Shown: piece by piece, positions 1-6,378 of the stretch | Position numbering within the stretch: the first letter of the stretch is position 1 | How the letters are laid out: every line of letters starts with the position of its first letter | Source of the DNA: Alphaproteobacteria bacterium | GTDB taxonomy: Bacteria; Pseudomonadota; Alphaproteobacteria; Sphingomonadales; Sphingomonadaceae | Assembly: GCA_018830415.1 (NCBI GenBank) | Contig: JAHJSJ010000046.1 | Span: forward strand, 1 to 8,316 | Direction: 5' to 3' | Length of the DNA: 8,316 nt | Program-made: the position numbers and the translations under genes | The notes under the pieces: generated by a model | What the model was told of the DNA's origin: nothing | Database searches by the model: none | Seen by the model: the letters and a program-made list of their open reading frames with translations, nothing else

Positions 1-455
1 AATAGCGCCGCCACGCCCAGTTCAGCCAGATTCGGGCGCAGCACGATCACCACGCCCGCAAACGCCGCCAGCGATGCAAACCACACGCGCCGATGCACTT
101 TTTCACGCAGCAACACCCCGGCCAGAATCTGCGTCAGAACCGGCGAGAGAAAGCTGATCGCCATCGCTTCGGCCAGCGGCATCAGATAGATCGCCGAAAA
201 GAAACTGACCGTGGCGACCGACAGGCAGGTGCCGCGGGCCAGCTGTAACCACGGGTGGGTCGGGATGAAGGCGCGAGGCCCTTCGCTTCGGAGCAGCAGC
301 AGCGATAATGCCGCAGCGCCAATGCCGAACCGCAGCGCGGCCACCGCAAAAGCGGGCCATGCCCCGGCCATCGACTTTACCACCGCATCGCCAACCGACA
401 GAAATGCAAAGCCGGCGACGGCAAGACCCAGACCACTGCGTTGCTGATCATTCAT
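1..455 (-). CDS. EamA/DMT-family transporter, C-terminus cut by window edge
   Basis: Reading the minus strand from the ATG at 455 gives an open frame of 151 codons to the left edge, beginning MNDQQRSGLGLAVAGFAFLS. It holds the first half of a drug/metabolite transporter (EamA fold, usually about 290 aa and ten helices). Hydrophobic helices follow each other (AVAGFAFLSVGDAVVK; AFAVAALRFGIGAAALSLLLL; a helix around TVSFFSAIYLMPLAEA; AISFLSPVLTQILAGVLL; a helix around FASLAAFAGVVIVLRP). The PLAEA motif followed by a helix and a short basic REKVHRR loop is typical of the family. An AAAGG Shine-Dalgarno (464-468 on the opposite strand) lies 8 nt before the ATG. It should export or import a small metabolite across the inner membrane; the substrate cannot be told. 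It is divergent from cpaF. The same architecture recurs in the EamA gene at 2576-3502, but the two are only distantly alike. Confidence 0.85.
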   Translation of the reverse strand, partial: MNDQQRSGLGLAVAGFAFLSVGDAVVKSMAGAWPAFAVAALRFGIGAAALSLLLLRSEGPRAFIPTHPWLQLARGTCLSVATVSFFSAIYLMPLAEAMAISFLSPVLTQILAGVLLREKVHRRVWFASLAAFAGVVIVLRPNLAELGVAAL

Positions 456-635
456 GCGATGCGCCTTTGCTGCGCCGAGGCCGGAATGGCAAGCCTTGCC
501 CGTGGCCATTCAAAATCAGCCGCGCATCCTTAGGGAAAAAACAACCTTTCCCTTTTATTCACCATGCTTCGCCACGCTGCTTTCGCAAGAGCCTGGCGAA
601 AGAAACGTAATAACAACGAGCCTTGGGGGCTGAGA
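456..635. promoter_or_regulatory. divergent intergenic region between EamA gene and cpaF
   Basis: This 180-bp region must carry the promoters of both divergent genes. I see no confident -35/-10 pair. It is AT-richer than its surroundings around 530-560. It contains an inverted repeat AGGGAAA (532-538) / TTTCCCT (547-553) followed by three further T, and two mutually exclusive hairpins in the cpaF leader: TTCGCCA (568-574) with TGGCGAA (594-600), or CTTTCGC (580-586) with GCGAAAG (596-602). Whether these act as operators, an attenuator or nothing is inference. Confidence 0.5.
532..556 (+). terminator. terminator- or operator-like inverted repeat with T tract
   Basis: A perfect 7-bp inverted repeat AGGGAAA / TTTCCCT with an 8-nt loop is followed directly by TTT on the plus strand. 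The form resembles a weak intrinsic terminator, but it sits upstream of cpaF rather than after a gene. It could therefore be an attenuator in the cpaF leader, a late element of an antisense transcript, or a repressor palindrome serving the divergent promoters. The stem is A/T-rich at its top, so it is only moderately stable. Confidence 0.3.
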
Positions 636-2174
636 ATGAGCGCATTCGGCAAAAAGGGCAATGTGGGCGGAGTAACGCCCGGCGGACGGCCTGCCTTTGG
701 TGTGGCGCGCCCGATGAAGGGCTCTGGCGGCCCCAGTGCGGCGCCGCGCGGCGGCGAGCAATTCCCTCCCATTCCGGGCGAAGGCGGCGGTGCCAGCCCC
801 GCGCCCGCCCAAGCGCCCTCGCCAAGTCGCCCGGCCACCACCGCCGAAGCCATCGACCGCCTGAACGAGCGCATGACCTCGGTCAACGACGGCAATTCCG
901 AAGTCGGCGGGTTTGAAGCGAGCGTCCACAAGATCAAGGAACAGGTGCTGCCGCGCCTGCTCGAACGCGTCGACCCGGAAGCAGCGGCGACGCTTTCCAA
1001 GGAGGAACTCTCCGAAGAATTCCGACCGATCATCATGGAAGTGCTGGCCGAACTGAAGGTCACACTGAACCGGCGTGAACAATTCGCGCTGGAAAAGGTG
1101 CTGATCGACGAATTGCTCGGTTTCGGCCCGCTCGAAGAATTGCTCAATGATCCGGATATTTCGGACATCATGGTCAACGGCCCGGATCAGACCTACATCG
1201 AAAAAAAGGGCAAGCTGGTGCTTGCCCCGATCCGCTTCCGCGATGAACAGCACTTGTTCCAGATCGCCCAGCGGATCGTGAACCAGGTCGGCCGCCGCGT
1301 TGACCAGACCACCCCGCTGGCTGACGCCCGCCTGAAAGACGGCAGCCGCGTCAACGTGATCGTCCCGCCGCTTTCGCTGCGCGGCACCGCGATCTCGATC
1401 CGCAAGTTTTCCGAAAAGCCGATCACGCTCGACATGCTGCGCGATTTCGGTTCGATGTCGGACAAGATGTGCACCGCGTTGAAAATCGCGGGCGCGTGCC
1501 GGATGAACGTGGTGATTTCAGGCGGCACCGGTTCGGGTAAAACGACCATGCTCAACGCCCTGTCGAAGATGATCGATCCGGGCGAGCGCGTGCTGACCAT
1601 CGAAGACGCGGCCGAACTCCGTCTGCAACAGCCGCACTGGCTGCCGCTGGAAACGCGTCCGCCCAACCTTGAAGGCCAGGGCGCGATCACCATCGGCGAT
1701 CTTGTGAAGAACGCGCTGCGTATGCGTCCTGACCGCATCATCCTTGGCGAAATTCGCGGCGCGGAATGTTTCGATCTGCTCGCCGCGATGAACACCGGTC
1801 ACGATGGTTCGATGTGCACGCTCCACGCCAATTCCCCTCGCGAATGTCTTGGCCGTATGGAAAACATGATCCTGATGGGCGACATCAAGATCCCGAAAGA
1901 AGCCATTTCGCGCCAGATTGCCGAATCGGTCGATCTGATCGTGCAGGTCAAACGTCTGCGCGACGGTTCGCGCCGCACCACCAACATCACCGAGGTGATC
2001 GGGATGGAAGGCGACGTGATCGTGACGCAGGAATTGTTCAAGTTCGAATATCTCGACGAGACCGATGACGGCAAGATCCTTGGCGAATTCCGTGCGTCCG
2101 GCCTGCGTCCCTATACCTTGGAAAAGGCGCGGCAATTCGGGTTCGATCAGGCTTATTTGGAGGCCTGCCTGTAA
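636..2174 (+). CDS. cpaF: CpaF/TadA-type secretion ATPase of Tad (Flp) pilus
   Basis: The 512-aa product is a hexameric type II/IV secretion ATPase of the CpaF branch, which powers assembly of Tad/Flp pili at the inner-membrane face. Residues 1 to about 75 are Gly/Pro/Ala-rich and probably disordered. A helical N-terminal domain follows, then the RecA-like motor. Visible motifs are Walker A GGTGSGKTT (296-304, Lys302), the Asp box VLTIEDAAELR (319-329), Walker B DRIILGEIR (366-374, Glu372) and the His box TGHDGSMCTLHAN (387-399, His397). All key residues are present. I chose ATG 636 (MSAFGKK) because the sequence from there fits the family and a GGGGG lies 7 nt upstream. The frame is open to an ATG at 564, but those 24 extra residues are basic and overlap leader hairpins. 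No cpaB, cpaC, cpaE, tadB, tadC or pilin gene is in view, so this copy looks detached from its cluster. The TAA sits in the loop of a hairpin. Confidence 0.95.
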   Translation: MSAFGKKGNVGGVTPGGRPAFGVARPMKGSGGPSAAPRGGEQFPPIPGEGGGASPAPAQAPSPSRPATTAEAIDRLNERMTSVNDGNSEVGGFEASVHKIKEQVLPRLLERVDPEAAATLSKEELSEEFRPIIMEVLAELKVTLNRREQFALEKVLIDELLGFGPLEELLNDPDISDIMVNGPDQTYIEKKGKLVLAPIRFRDEQHLFQIAQRIVNQVGRRVDQTTPLADARLKDGSRVNVIVPPLSLRGTAISIRKFSEKPITLDMLRDFGSMSDKMCTALKIAGACRMNVVISGGTGSGKTTMLNALSKMIDPGERVLTIEDAAELRLQQPHWLPLETRPPNLEGQGAITIGDLVKNALRMRPDRIILGEIRGAECFDLLAAMNTGHDGSMCTLHANSPRECLGRMENMILMGDIKIPKEAISRQIAESVDLIVQVKRLRDGSRRTTNITEVIGMEGDVIVTQELFKFEYLDETDDGKILGEFRASGLRPYTLEKARQFGFDQAYLEACL

Positions 2175-2264
2175 GGCAGGCGGTGCGGCCTAACCGGCCG
2201 CCCGCAGCGTTGCGACTTTCAGGTCGCATAAGCGAGGATATCGCGCGCCCGAAGGGGCGTGCGA
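2163..2264. terminator. four tandem hairpins after cpaF
   Basis: Four stem-loops follow in a row. GCCTGCC (2163-2169) pairs with GGCAGGC (2175-2181), and the cpaF stop codon forms most of its 5-nt loop. GCGGCC (2185-2190) pairs with GGCCGC (2196-2201). TGCGAC (2211-2216) pairs with GTCGCA (2223-2228). A 10-bp stem at 2241-2250 pairs with 2255-2264 through one G-T wobble and a GAAG loop. They fill the space between the convergent cpaF and small membrane protein genes, as a bidirectional terminator would. None has a downstream T tract on the plus strand, so the role (termination, 3'-end protection) is inferred. Confidence 0.5.
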
Positions 2265-2267
2265 AAA

Positions 2268-2510
2268 TCAAAGACTCCCGATCACCACCGGCAGGCTCAT
2301 CGCAAGGCACCCGCCGCCGATCATCGCCGCGCCGACGAACAATCCCGTCCACGGCACCCAGCCGACCTGCTCCAGCCGTCCCACATCACGGCGCTTGCTC
2401 CGCCGCCGCTCCATCACCGCGGCAAAGCCCGCAAACACCCAGAACAACCCGCCAATAATGGCCAGCTGTCCAGCATCGCTCAGCAGTTCAAAACGGGCGA
2501 TTATATCCAT
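2268..2510 (-). CDS. small two-helix membrane protein, function unknown
   Basis: An 80-aa frame starts MDIIARFELLSDAGQLAIIG. It has one hydrophobic segment at about residues 16-33, a very basic short loop (ERRRSKRR) and a second hydrophobic stretch at about 54-80. This predicts a hairpin in the inner membrane with the loop in the cytoplasm. I do not recognise a named family. It is convergent with cpaF, with only the hairpin cluster between them, and divergent from the EamA gene whose start lies 65 bp away. The frame stays open upstream of 2510, but that extension is Pro/Ala/Arg-rich and is the antisense of the EamA gene. No good Shine-Dalgarno is seen before the ATG at 2510. The hydrophobic pattern and the placement between convergent and divergent neighbours make it likely to be real. 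Confidence 0.65.
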   Translation of the reverse strand: MDIIARFELLSDAGQLAIIGGLFWVFAGFAAVMERRRSKRRDVGRLEQVGWVPWTGLFVGAAMIGGGCLAMSLPVVIGSL

Positions 2511-2575
2511 GCGCAGCGCATATGGGGCACTGGCGCGCTTGCGCAACCCTCTCGCCTCGGCCAAGCGCAGCGGCG

Positions 2576-3502
2576 ATGGATGGTTCGATCGCCCGCCCCC
2601 GCCCGCTGCTTGCGCTTGGTATCCGACTGCTGGCTGCGGCTGCGCTGGCGACGATGGCGATGCTGGTGAAACTTGCCGGGGAACGCGGCGTCCACCTGAT
2701 CGAACTGATTTTCTGGCGGCAGGTGCTCTCTTCGGTGCTGCTCGGCGCGGGGCTGGCGCTGACAGGCCGCCTGGCGCTGCTGAAGACGAACCGTTTGCGC
2801 GCCCACACAGCACGATCGGCCACCGGATTGTTCGGAATGATCTTTACCTATGGCGCGGTGCTGCTGCTTCCACTGGCCGAGGCAACCACGCTGGGCTTTA
2901 CCGCGCCGGTATTTGCCGTGCTGATTGCGATGGTGCTGTTTCGTGAGACAATCGGCCCCTATCGCTGGGCAGCCGTGGCGATGGGTTTCGCCGGGGTGTT
3001 TGTGGTGATGCAACCGGGCGGCGGCGGATTGGCGCAAGGAGTGACACTGGCGGGTATCGCTGTCGGTCTGATGGCGCCATTGATGGTGTCGTTAATCAGT
3101 TTCCAGATTCAGGATCTCAACAAAACCGAAAACCCGTGGAGCATCGTATTCTGGTTCGCCACACTCAGCATTCCGGTCGCCGCGATCGGCCTGCCCTTCG
3201 TGATCGGCGCGCACGAAATTGAAACCTGGGGGATCATTCTGGCAATGGCGTTGATGGGCGTGCTGGCGCAGATCCTGCTTACCACCTCATTGCGGTTCGG
3301 ATCGGCTGCGGTTATCCTGCTGATGGATTATACCGCGCTGCTCTGGGCGAGTTTTTACGGATACGCCGTGTTTGACCGCGCCGCGCCTGCCAGCCTGTGG
3401 CTGGGCGCGCCGCTGATCATCGCTGCCGGATTGCTGATCGCATGGCGCGAACACCGGCTGGCCAAGGCAAACCGTGTCGCTTCTGCGGCGAGTCAGGAAT
3501 AA
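2576..3502 (+). CDS. EamA/DMT-family transporter
   Basis: The 308-aa product is a complete drug/metabolite transporter of two repeated EamA domains. It has about ten hydrophobic helices, from LLALGIRLLAAAALATMAML near the N-terminus to LWLGAPLIIAAGLLIAW near the C-terminus. The first repeat ends with PLAEATTLGFTAPVFAVLIA and VAMGFAGVFVVMQPG, hallmarks of the family. The second contains LTTSLRFGSAAVILLMDYTA. It acts in the inner membrane as a small-metabolite exporter or permease of unknown substrate. The ATG at 2576 (MDGSIARPRP) is preferred because it puts a short basic tail directly before helix 1. An ATG at 2522 is in frame but adds 18 residues that look like untranslated DNA and would leave 11 bp to the divergent neighbour. 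No clear Shine-Dalgarno precedes either start. It is followed by the entericidin-like gene on the same strand after 48 bp. Confidence 0.9.
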   Translation: MDGSIARPRPLLALGIRLLAAAALATMAMLVKLAGERGVHLIELIFWRQVLSSVLLGAGLALTGRLALLKTNRLRAHTARSATGLFGMIFTYGAVLLLPLAEATTLGFTAPVFAVLIAMVLFRETIGPYRWAAVAMGFAGVFVVMQPGGGGLAQGVTLAGIAVGLMAPLMVSLISFQIQDLNKTENPWSIVFWFATLSIPVAAIGLPFVIGAHEIETWGIILAMALMGVLAQILLTTSLRFGSAAVILLMDYTALLWASFYGYAVFDRAAPASLWLGAPLIIAAGLLIAWREHRLAKANRVASAASQE

Positions 3503-3550
3503 GTAATAAGCATTGTGCGTTATAGACCCAGACAACAAGGAAACCCGAAC

Positions 3551-3682
3551 ATGATTCGCAAGACCATTATCGCTGCCGCACTCGCCGCCATCACGCTGAC
3601 CGCCAGCGCCTGCAACACAGTGAAGGGCGCGGGTGAGGATATCCAGTCGGTCGGCCGCGCGGGCGAACGCGCGATCGATTAA
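3551..3682 (+). CDS. entericidin A/B-family small lipoprotein
   Basis: The 43-aa product starts MIRKTIIAAALAAITLTASA. It has a basic N-tip, a hydrophobic signal segment, and a lipobox ending ASA-Cys21. The mature part is only about 23 residues, beginning CNTVKGAGEDIQSVGRAGER. The CNTVKGxGxDIxxxG pattern is the signature of the entericidin/EcnAB family, small envelope lipoproteins first described in E. coli as a bacteriolytic toxin (EcnB) and its antidote (EcnA). Most alphaproteobacteria carry solitary copies of unproven role, as seen here with no second copy adjacent. An AAGGAAA Shine-Dalgarno lies 7-8 nt before the ATG. Its TAA overlaps the convergent DUF938 methyltransferase stop in a shared TTAA (3679-3682), so any terminator must lie inside that gene. 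Confidence 0.9.
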   Translation: MIRKTIIAAALAAITLTASACNTVKGAGEDIQSVGRAGERAID

Positions 3683-4284
3683 TTCGACCTGTAAACCAGC
3701 ATGATATTGTTCGCGGGCAAGGCATAGCGCGCGCTGCGAACCATGCCTTGCTGTGCCGCCAGCCTGTCGAGTTCCTCGGCATCGCGCAGACCCCAGAGCG
3801 GGTTGCGCGCTTTCAGGCTGGCGTCGAATTGAAGATTGGATGGCGCGGTCTCGACCCCTTGTTCAAGATAGGGGCCGTAAAGGATCAATCGCCCGCCGCT
3901 GGCGCCCAGTAATCGGGCTGCCCCCACGAACAGGCCGATGGTTGCTTCCCACGGGCTGATATGCACCATGTTGATGCACACTATCACATCGGCCGCCGCG
4001 ACCGGCCAGGTTGCGGGAGCCGCCGCATCCAGCATGACCGGCGCGGCGAGATTATCCCCCGTGTAGTCTGCTCGATAGGCCGAAATCGAGGCCAGCGCCT
4101 CGCCCGAAGGATCGCTCGGCTGCCAATCCAGCGCGGGAAAGCGTTCAGCGAAGAACACCGCGTGTTCGCCCGTGCCGCTGGCGATTTCCAGCACCGTGCC
4201 CGACGCAGGCAGCTCCTGCGCCAGCACCTCGGCAATCGGTTCACGGTTGCGCAGCGCTGCGGGGGCGTGCTGTTTTACACTCAT
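3679..4284 (-). CDS. DUF938-family class I SAM-dependent methyltransferase
   Basis: The 201-aa product has a Rossmann-type methyltransferase fold. Motif I is VLEIASGTGEH (31-41), which binds S-adenosylmethionine. SDPS (57-60) follows strand 2. NMVHISPW (105-112) is the family-specific motif after strand 4, and YGPYLEQG (136-143) and NPLWGLRD (161-168) are further typical DUF938 blocks. Length is normal for the family, whose substrate is unknown. The start at 4284 (MSVKQHAP) overlaps the stop of the upstream acyl-CoA synthetase as ATGA, which suggests translational coupling. A longer frame from 4311 would run 31 bases into that gene. It is the last gene of the minus-strand run and ends tail-to-tail with the entericidin gene, overlapping it by 4 nt. 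Confidence 0.9.
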   Translation of the reverse strand: MSVKQHAPAALRNREPIAEVLAQELPASGTVLEIASGTGEHAVFFAERFPALDWQPSDPSGEALASISAYRADYTGDNLAAPVMLDAAAPATWPVAAADVIVCINMVHISPWEATIGLFVGAARLLGASGGRLILYGPYLEQGVETAPSNLQFDASLKARNPLWGLRDAEELDRLAAQQGMVRSARYALPANNIMLVYRSN

Positions 4285-5843
4285 GAAACCTGCCGCTCCT
4301 GCCCTTCCCAATAGGGTGCGCGCAGTTCGCGCCGCAGGATTTTGCCGCTGGCGTTGCGCGGCATCAGCGGGATCACGTCGACGCTTTTGGGCGCTTTGAA
4401 CGCCGCGATACGTTCACGCGCCCAGGCGATCACGTCGGCTGCGTCAATTTCATGCCCCGGCTTGGCAACGACGCAGGCCTTGACCTCCTCACCCCAGCGC
4501 GCGCTTGGCACGCCGATCACCGCGACCTCGGCAATGGCGGGGTGGCCGTAGATCGCGCTTTCGACCTCGGCCGGGTAAACGTTTTCGCCGCCGGAGATGA
4601 TCATGTCCTTGATCCGGTCCTGAATATAGACATAGCCATCATCGTCCATCACCGCCGCATCGCCGGTATGGAGCCAGCCATCGGGGTCGATAGTCTTGGC
4701 GGTGGCTTCGGGCAGATTCCAGTATCCGGCGGTGTTTGAAGGTGAGCGGACGCAGACCTCGCCGATTTCGCCGCGCGCGGCTTCGCGGTTGTCGGCATCG
4801 CGCACTTCGATCTCGACGCCGGGGCAGGCCTTGCCCGCCGAACGCATCCGCTGATTGCCTTCGAGCGAATGATCTTCGGGCGGCAGGATCGAGATTGTGC
4901 CGCTGGTTTCGGTCATGCCGTAAGCTTGCAGGAACCGGGTGGTCGGCATGGTGCGCACCGCCTCCTTCAGCAGTTCGAGCGGCATCGGCGCGGCGCCATA
5001 CAAAAGATATTTGAAGCTGCTGAAATCGGTGCTTGTCGCGCGCGGATGCTGCACCACCATTTGCAGCGCGGCGGGCACGATGAACATGTGGGTTGCGCCT
5101 GCCTCGATCGCGTCCAGCACCCCGGTCGGGGTGAATTCCGCCTGCACAAGGCTGCGCACCCCGTTGGCGACCGCGACATTCACCAACCCGGTGCCGCCAA
5201 TATGCGCGCAGGGCATGGCGACCAGCATACAGTCGGTCGGTTCATAGAATTGCCATTCCAACCCGGCAGCCAGCGCTGGATTGCGCAGGCCCAGCAGGTT
5301 GGCGTTGGACAGCATTGCCCCCTTGGGATTGCCGGTCGTGCCCGAGGTATAAAGCTGCAAGATCGGGTCATGCGGTGCTGGCGGGGTGTAATCGGCTGGT
5401 TCGAACCCGCCCGCCGCCGTGCGCGCCGCCTCGGCCTCGATCACTTCGGGATTGGCGGGAACTTCGGCTGCGACCGCGTGGGCGGTCTCGACAAACTCGG
5501 CATCGGCAAACAGCAGCTTGGCCTCGGTATCCGACAGGATATAGGCGATTTCACGCGGGGCCAGCCGCCAGCCGATCGGCACCATCACCGCCCCCATCCG
5601 CGCCGCCGCGATATAGAGCAGGAAGTAGGTATCGCGGTTCTTGCCCAGCCACGCGATCCGGTCACCCTTCGCGATATCGCGCGATTGCAACAACGCGATC
5701 AACTGCCGTGTCAGCCGGTCAGCCTCGGCATATGAAGTTATCCGCCCATCCTGATCGAAAGCAGTCCCATCGGGACGCTCCTTCGACCAGAAGTTCAGGA
5801 TCGCATCAAAGGTCGAATGATCGTGATAAGCGTTGTTCGCCAT
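4281..5843 (-). CDS. ANL-superfamily fatty-acyl-CoA synthetase (AMP-forming ligase)
   Basis: The 520-aa product should activate a carboxylic acid with ATP to an acyl-adenylate and transfer it to CoA. The ANL core motifs are complete: the phosphate loop YTSGTTGNPKG (165-175), AYGMTET (307-313), LHTGD (391-395) with Asp395 for ribose, DRIKD (409-413) at the hinge, GGENVYP (418-424), and PRNASGK (495-501) with catalytic Lys501. The length is typical for medium/long-chain or FadD3-like ligases; chain length and substrate cannot be read from sequence. The start at 5843 (MANNAYHDHS) has a GGGAGAGAG Shine-Dalgarno, while an ATG 11 codons upstream would bury that site. It is separated from the ABA4-like gene by 82 nt and is coupled to the DUF938 methyltransferase through an ATGA overlap. 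Confidence 0.93.
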   Translation of the reverse strand: MANNAYHDHSTFDAILNFWSKERPDGTAFDQDGRITSYAEADRLTRQLIALLQSRDIAKGDRIAWLGKNRDTYFLLYIAAARMGAVMVPIGWRLAPREIAYILSDTEAKLLFADAEFVETAHAVAAEVPANPEVIEAEAARTAAGGFEPADYTPPAPHDPILQLYTSGTTGNPKGAMLSNANLLGLRNPALAAGLEWQFYEPTDCMLVAMPCAHIGGTGLVNVAVANGVRSLVQAEFTPTGVLDAIEAGATHMFIVPAALQMVVQHPRATSTDFSSFKYLLYGAAPMPLELLKEAVRTMPTTRFLQAYGMTETSGTISILPPEDHSLEGNQRMRSAGKACPGVEIEVRDADNREAARGEIGEVCVRSPSNTAGYWNLPEATAKTIDPDGWLHTGDAAVMDDDGYVYIQDRIKDMIISGGENVYPAEVESAIYGHPAIAEVAVIGVPSARWGEEVKACVVAKPGHEIDAADVIAWARERIAAFKAPKSVDVIPLMPRNASGKILRRELRAPYWEGQERQVS

Positions 5844-5925
5844 TGCCGTGCTCTCTCCCAAAAGCTGTTTGGGCAAAGGTTAGGCGAAGTTGGGCGAAGC
5901 GGTCCAGCAGCGATTGGGTTTGGCC
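5844..5925 (-). promoter_or_regulatory. intergenic leader of the acyl-CoA synthetase
   Basis: This is the only sizeable gap in the minus-strand run, so an internal promoter may lie here. On the transcribed strand, CCCAAA and TTTGGG (5857-5873) form a 6-bp stem with a 5-nt loop. Its 3' arm runs straight into the GGGAGAGAG Shine-Dalgarno of the synthetase, so pairing would partly occlude the ribosome site. A GGCGAAG repeat occurs at 5883-5889 and 5893-5899. No convincing -10/-35 boxes are seen. Confidence 0.35.
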
Positions 5926-6378
5926 CTAACGAAACCGCCCCTGACGGCGCGCCGCCGGTTCTCGAACCAGCAACCAGACGAGCAGACCCAGCGGCCCGGC
6001 GATAAAGGTCGCCAGCAAAATCGGGGCCTGCACCCAGCGCGACAGGCCCTTGGCATCGGCATCGCGCACGATCCAAACTCCCACGAACAGATCAAACGCA
6101 AGGTAATGCGTCCAGCCGATCACAACCCCGGCATCACTCGCAAAAATCGCGCGCACCCCGGCAATGGTGGTGAAATCCGCGCCGCCGCCATCGGGATTGG
6201 GGATCACCCCGGTCAGCACCCCGATCAGTCCGGTGGCATAGATCAGGCACAGCAGCCCCACCCCCAGATACAGCACGCCCGATAACAGCGCCGGCCAGCG
6301 CGGCAACAGGATCAATGCGATCCAGCCTGCCGCCGCAAGAATGCTCACCGCGGTGAACGCAAAGCCCCAGTCGATCAT
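5926..6378 (-). CDS. ABA4-like (DUF4281) membrane protein
   Basis: The 150-aa product has about four hydrophobic helices (AFTAVSILAAAGWIALILL; LLSGVLYLGVGLLCLIYATG; the helix ending HYLAFDLFVGVWIV; ILLATFIAGPLGLLVWLLV). The block GWTHYLAFDLFVGVWIVRDA, followed by a Gly/Arg-Trp loop and TFxxGPxGLL, is diagnostic of the ABA4 family. The plant member is needed for neoxanthin formation. Bacterial members are untested, so a carotenoid role is only a hypothesis, although Erythrobacter-like bacteria do make xanthophylls. The start at 6378 (MIDWGFAF) overlaps the upstream stop as ATGA and has GGAG 8 nt before it. The extra 11 codons from 6411 lie inside the upstream gene. Confidence 0.85.
   Translation of the reverse strand: MIDWGFAFTAVSILAAAGWIALILLPRWPALLSGVLYLGVGLLCLIYATGLIGVLTGVIPNPDGGGADFTTIAGVRAIFASDAGVVIGWTHYLAFDLFVGVWIVRDADAKGLSRWVQAPILLATFIAGPLGLLVWLLVREPAARRQGRFR

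Noticed and set aside
530..1253. Long minus-strand open frames opposite the start of cpaF
   Set aside because: They are antisense to strongly conserved cpaF coding sequence and have compositions typical of GC-rich shadow frames, with no family resemblance.
1518..2135. 205-codon minus-strand frame inside cpaF
   Set aside because: Its protein is His/Arg-rich and arises from the third-position bias of cpaF; no recognisable motif.
2522..2575. Upstream ATG for the second EamA transporter
   Set aside because: The added 18 residues are not part of an EamA N-terminus, and the start would lie 11 bp from the divergent gene.
4869..5735. 288-codon plus-strand frame within the acyl-CoA synthetase
   Set aside because: It is the complement of the ANL core with its intact motifs; it is rich in His, Arg and Gln and is unlike any family.
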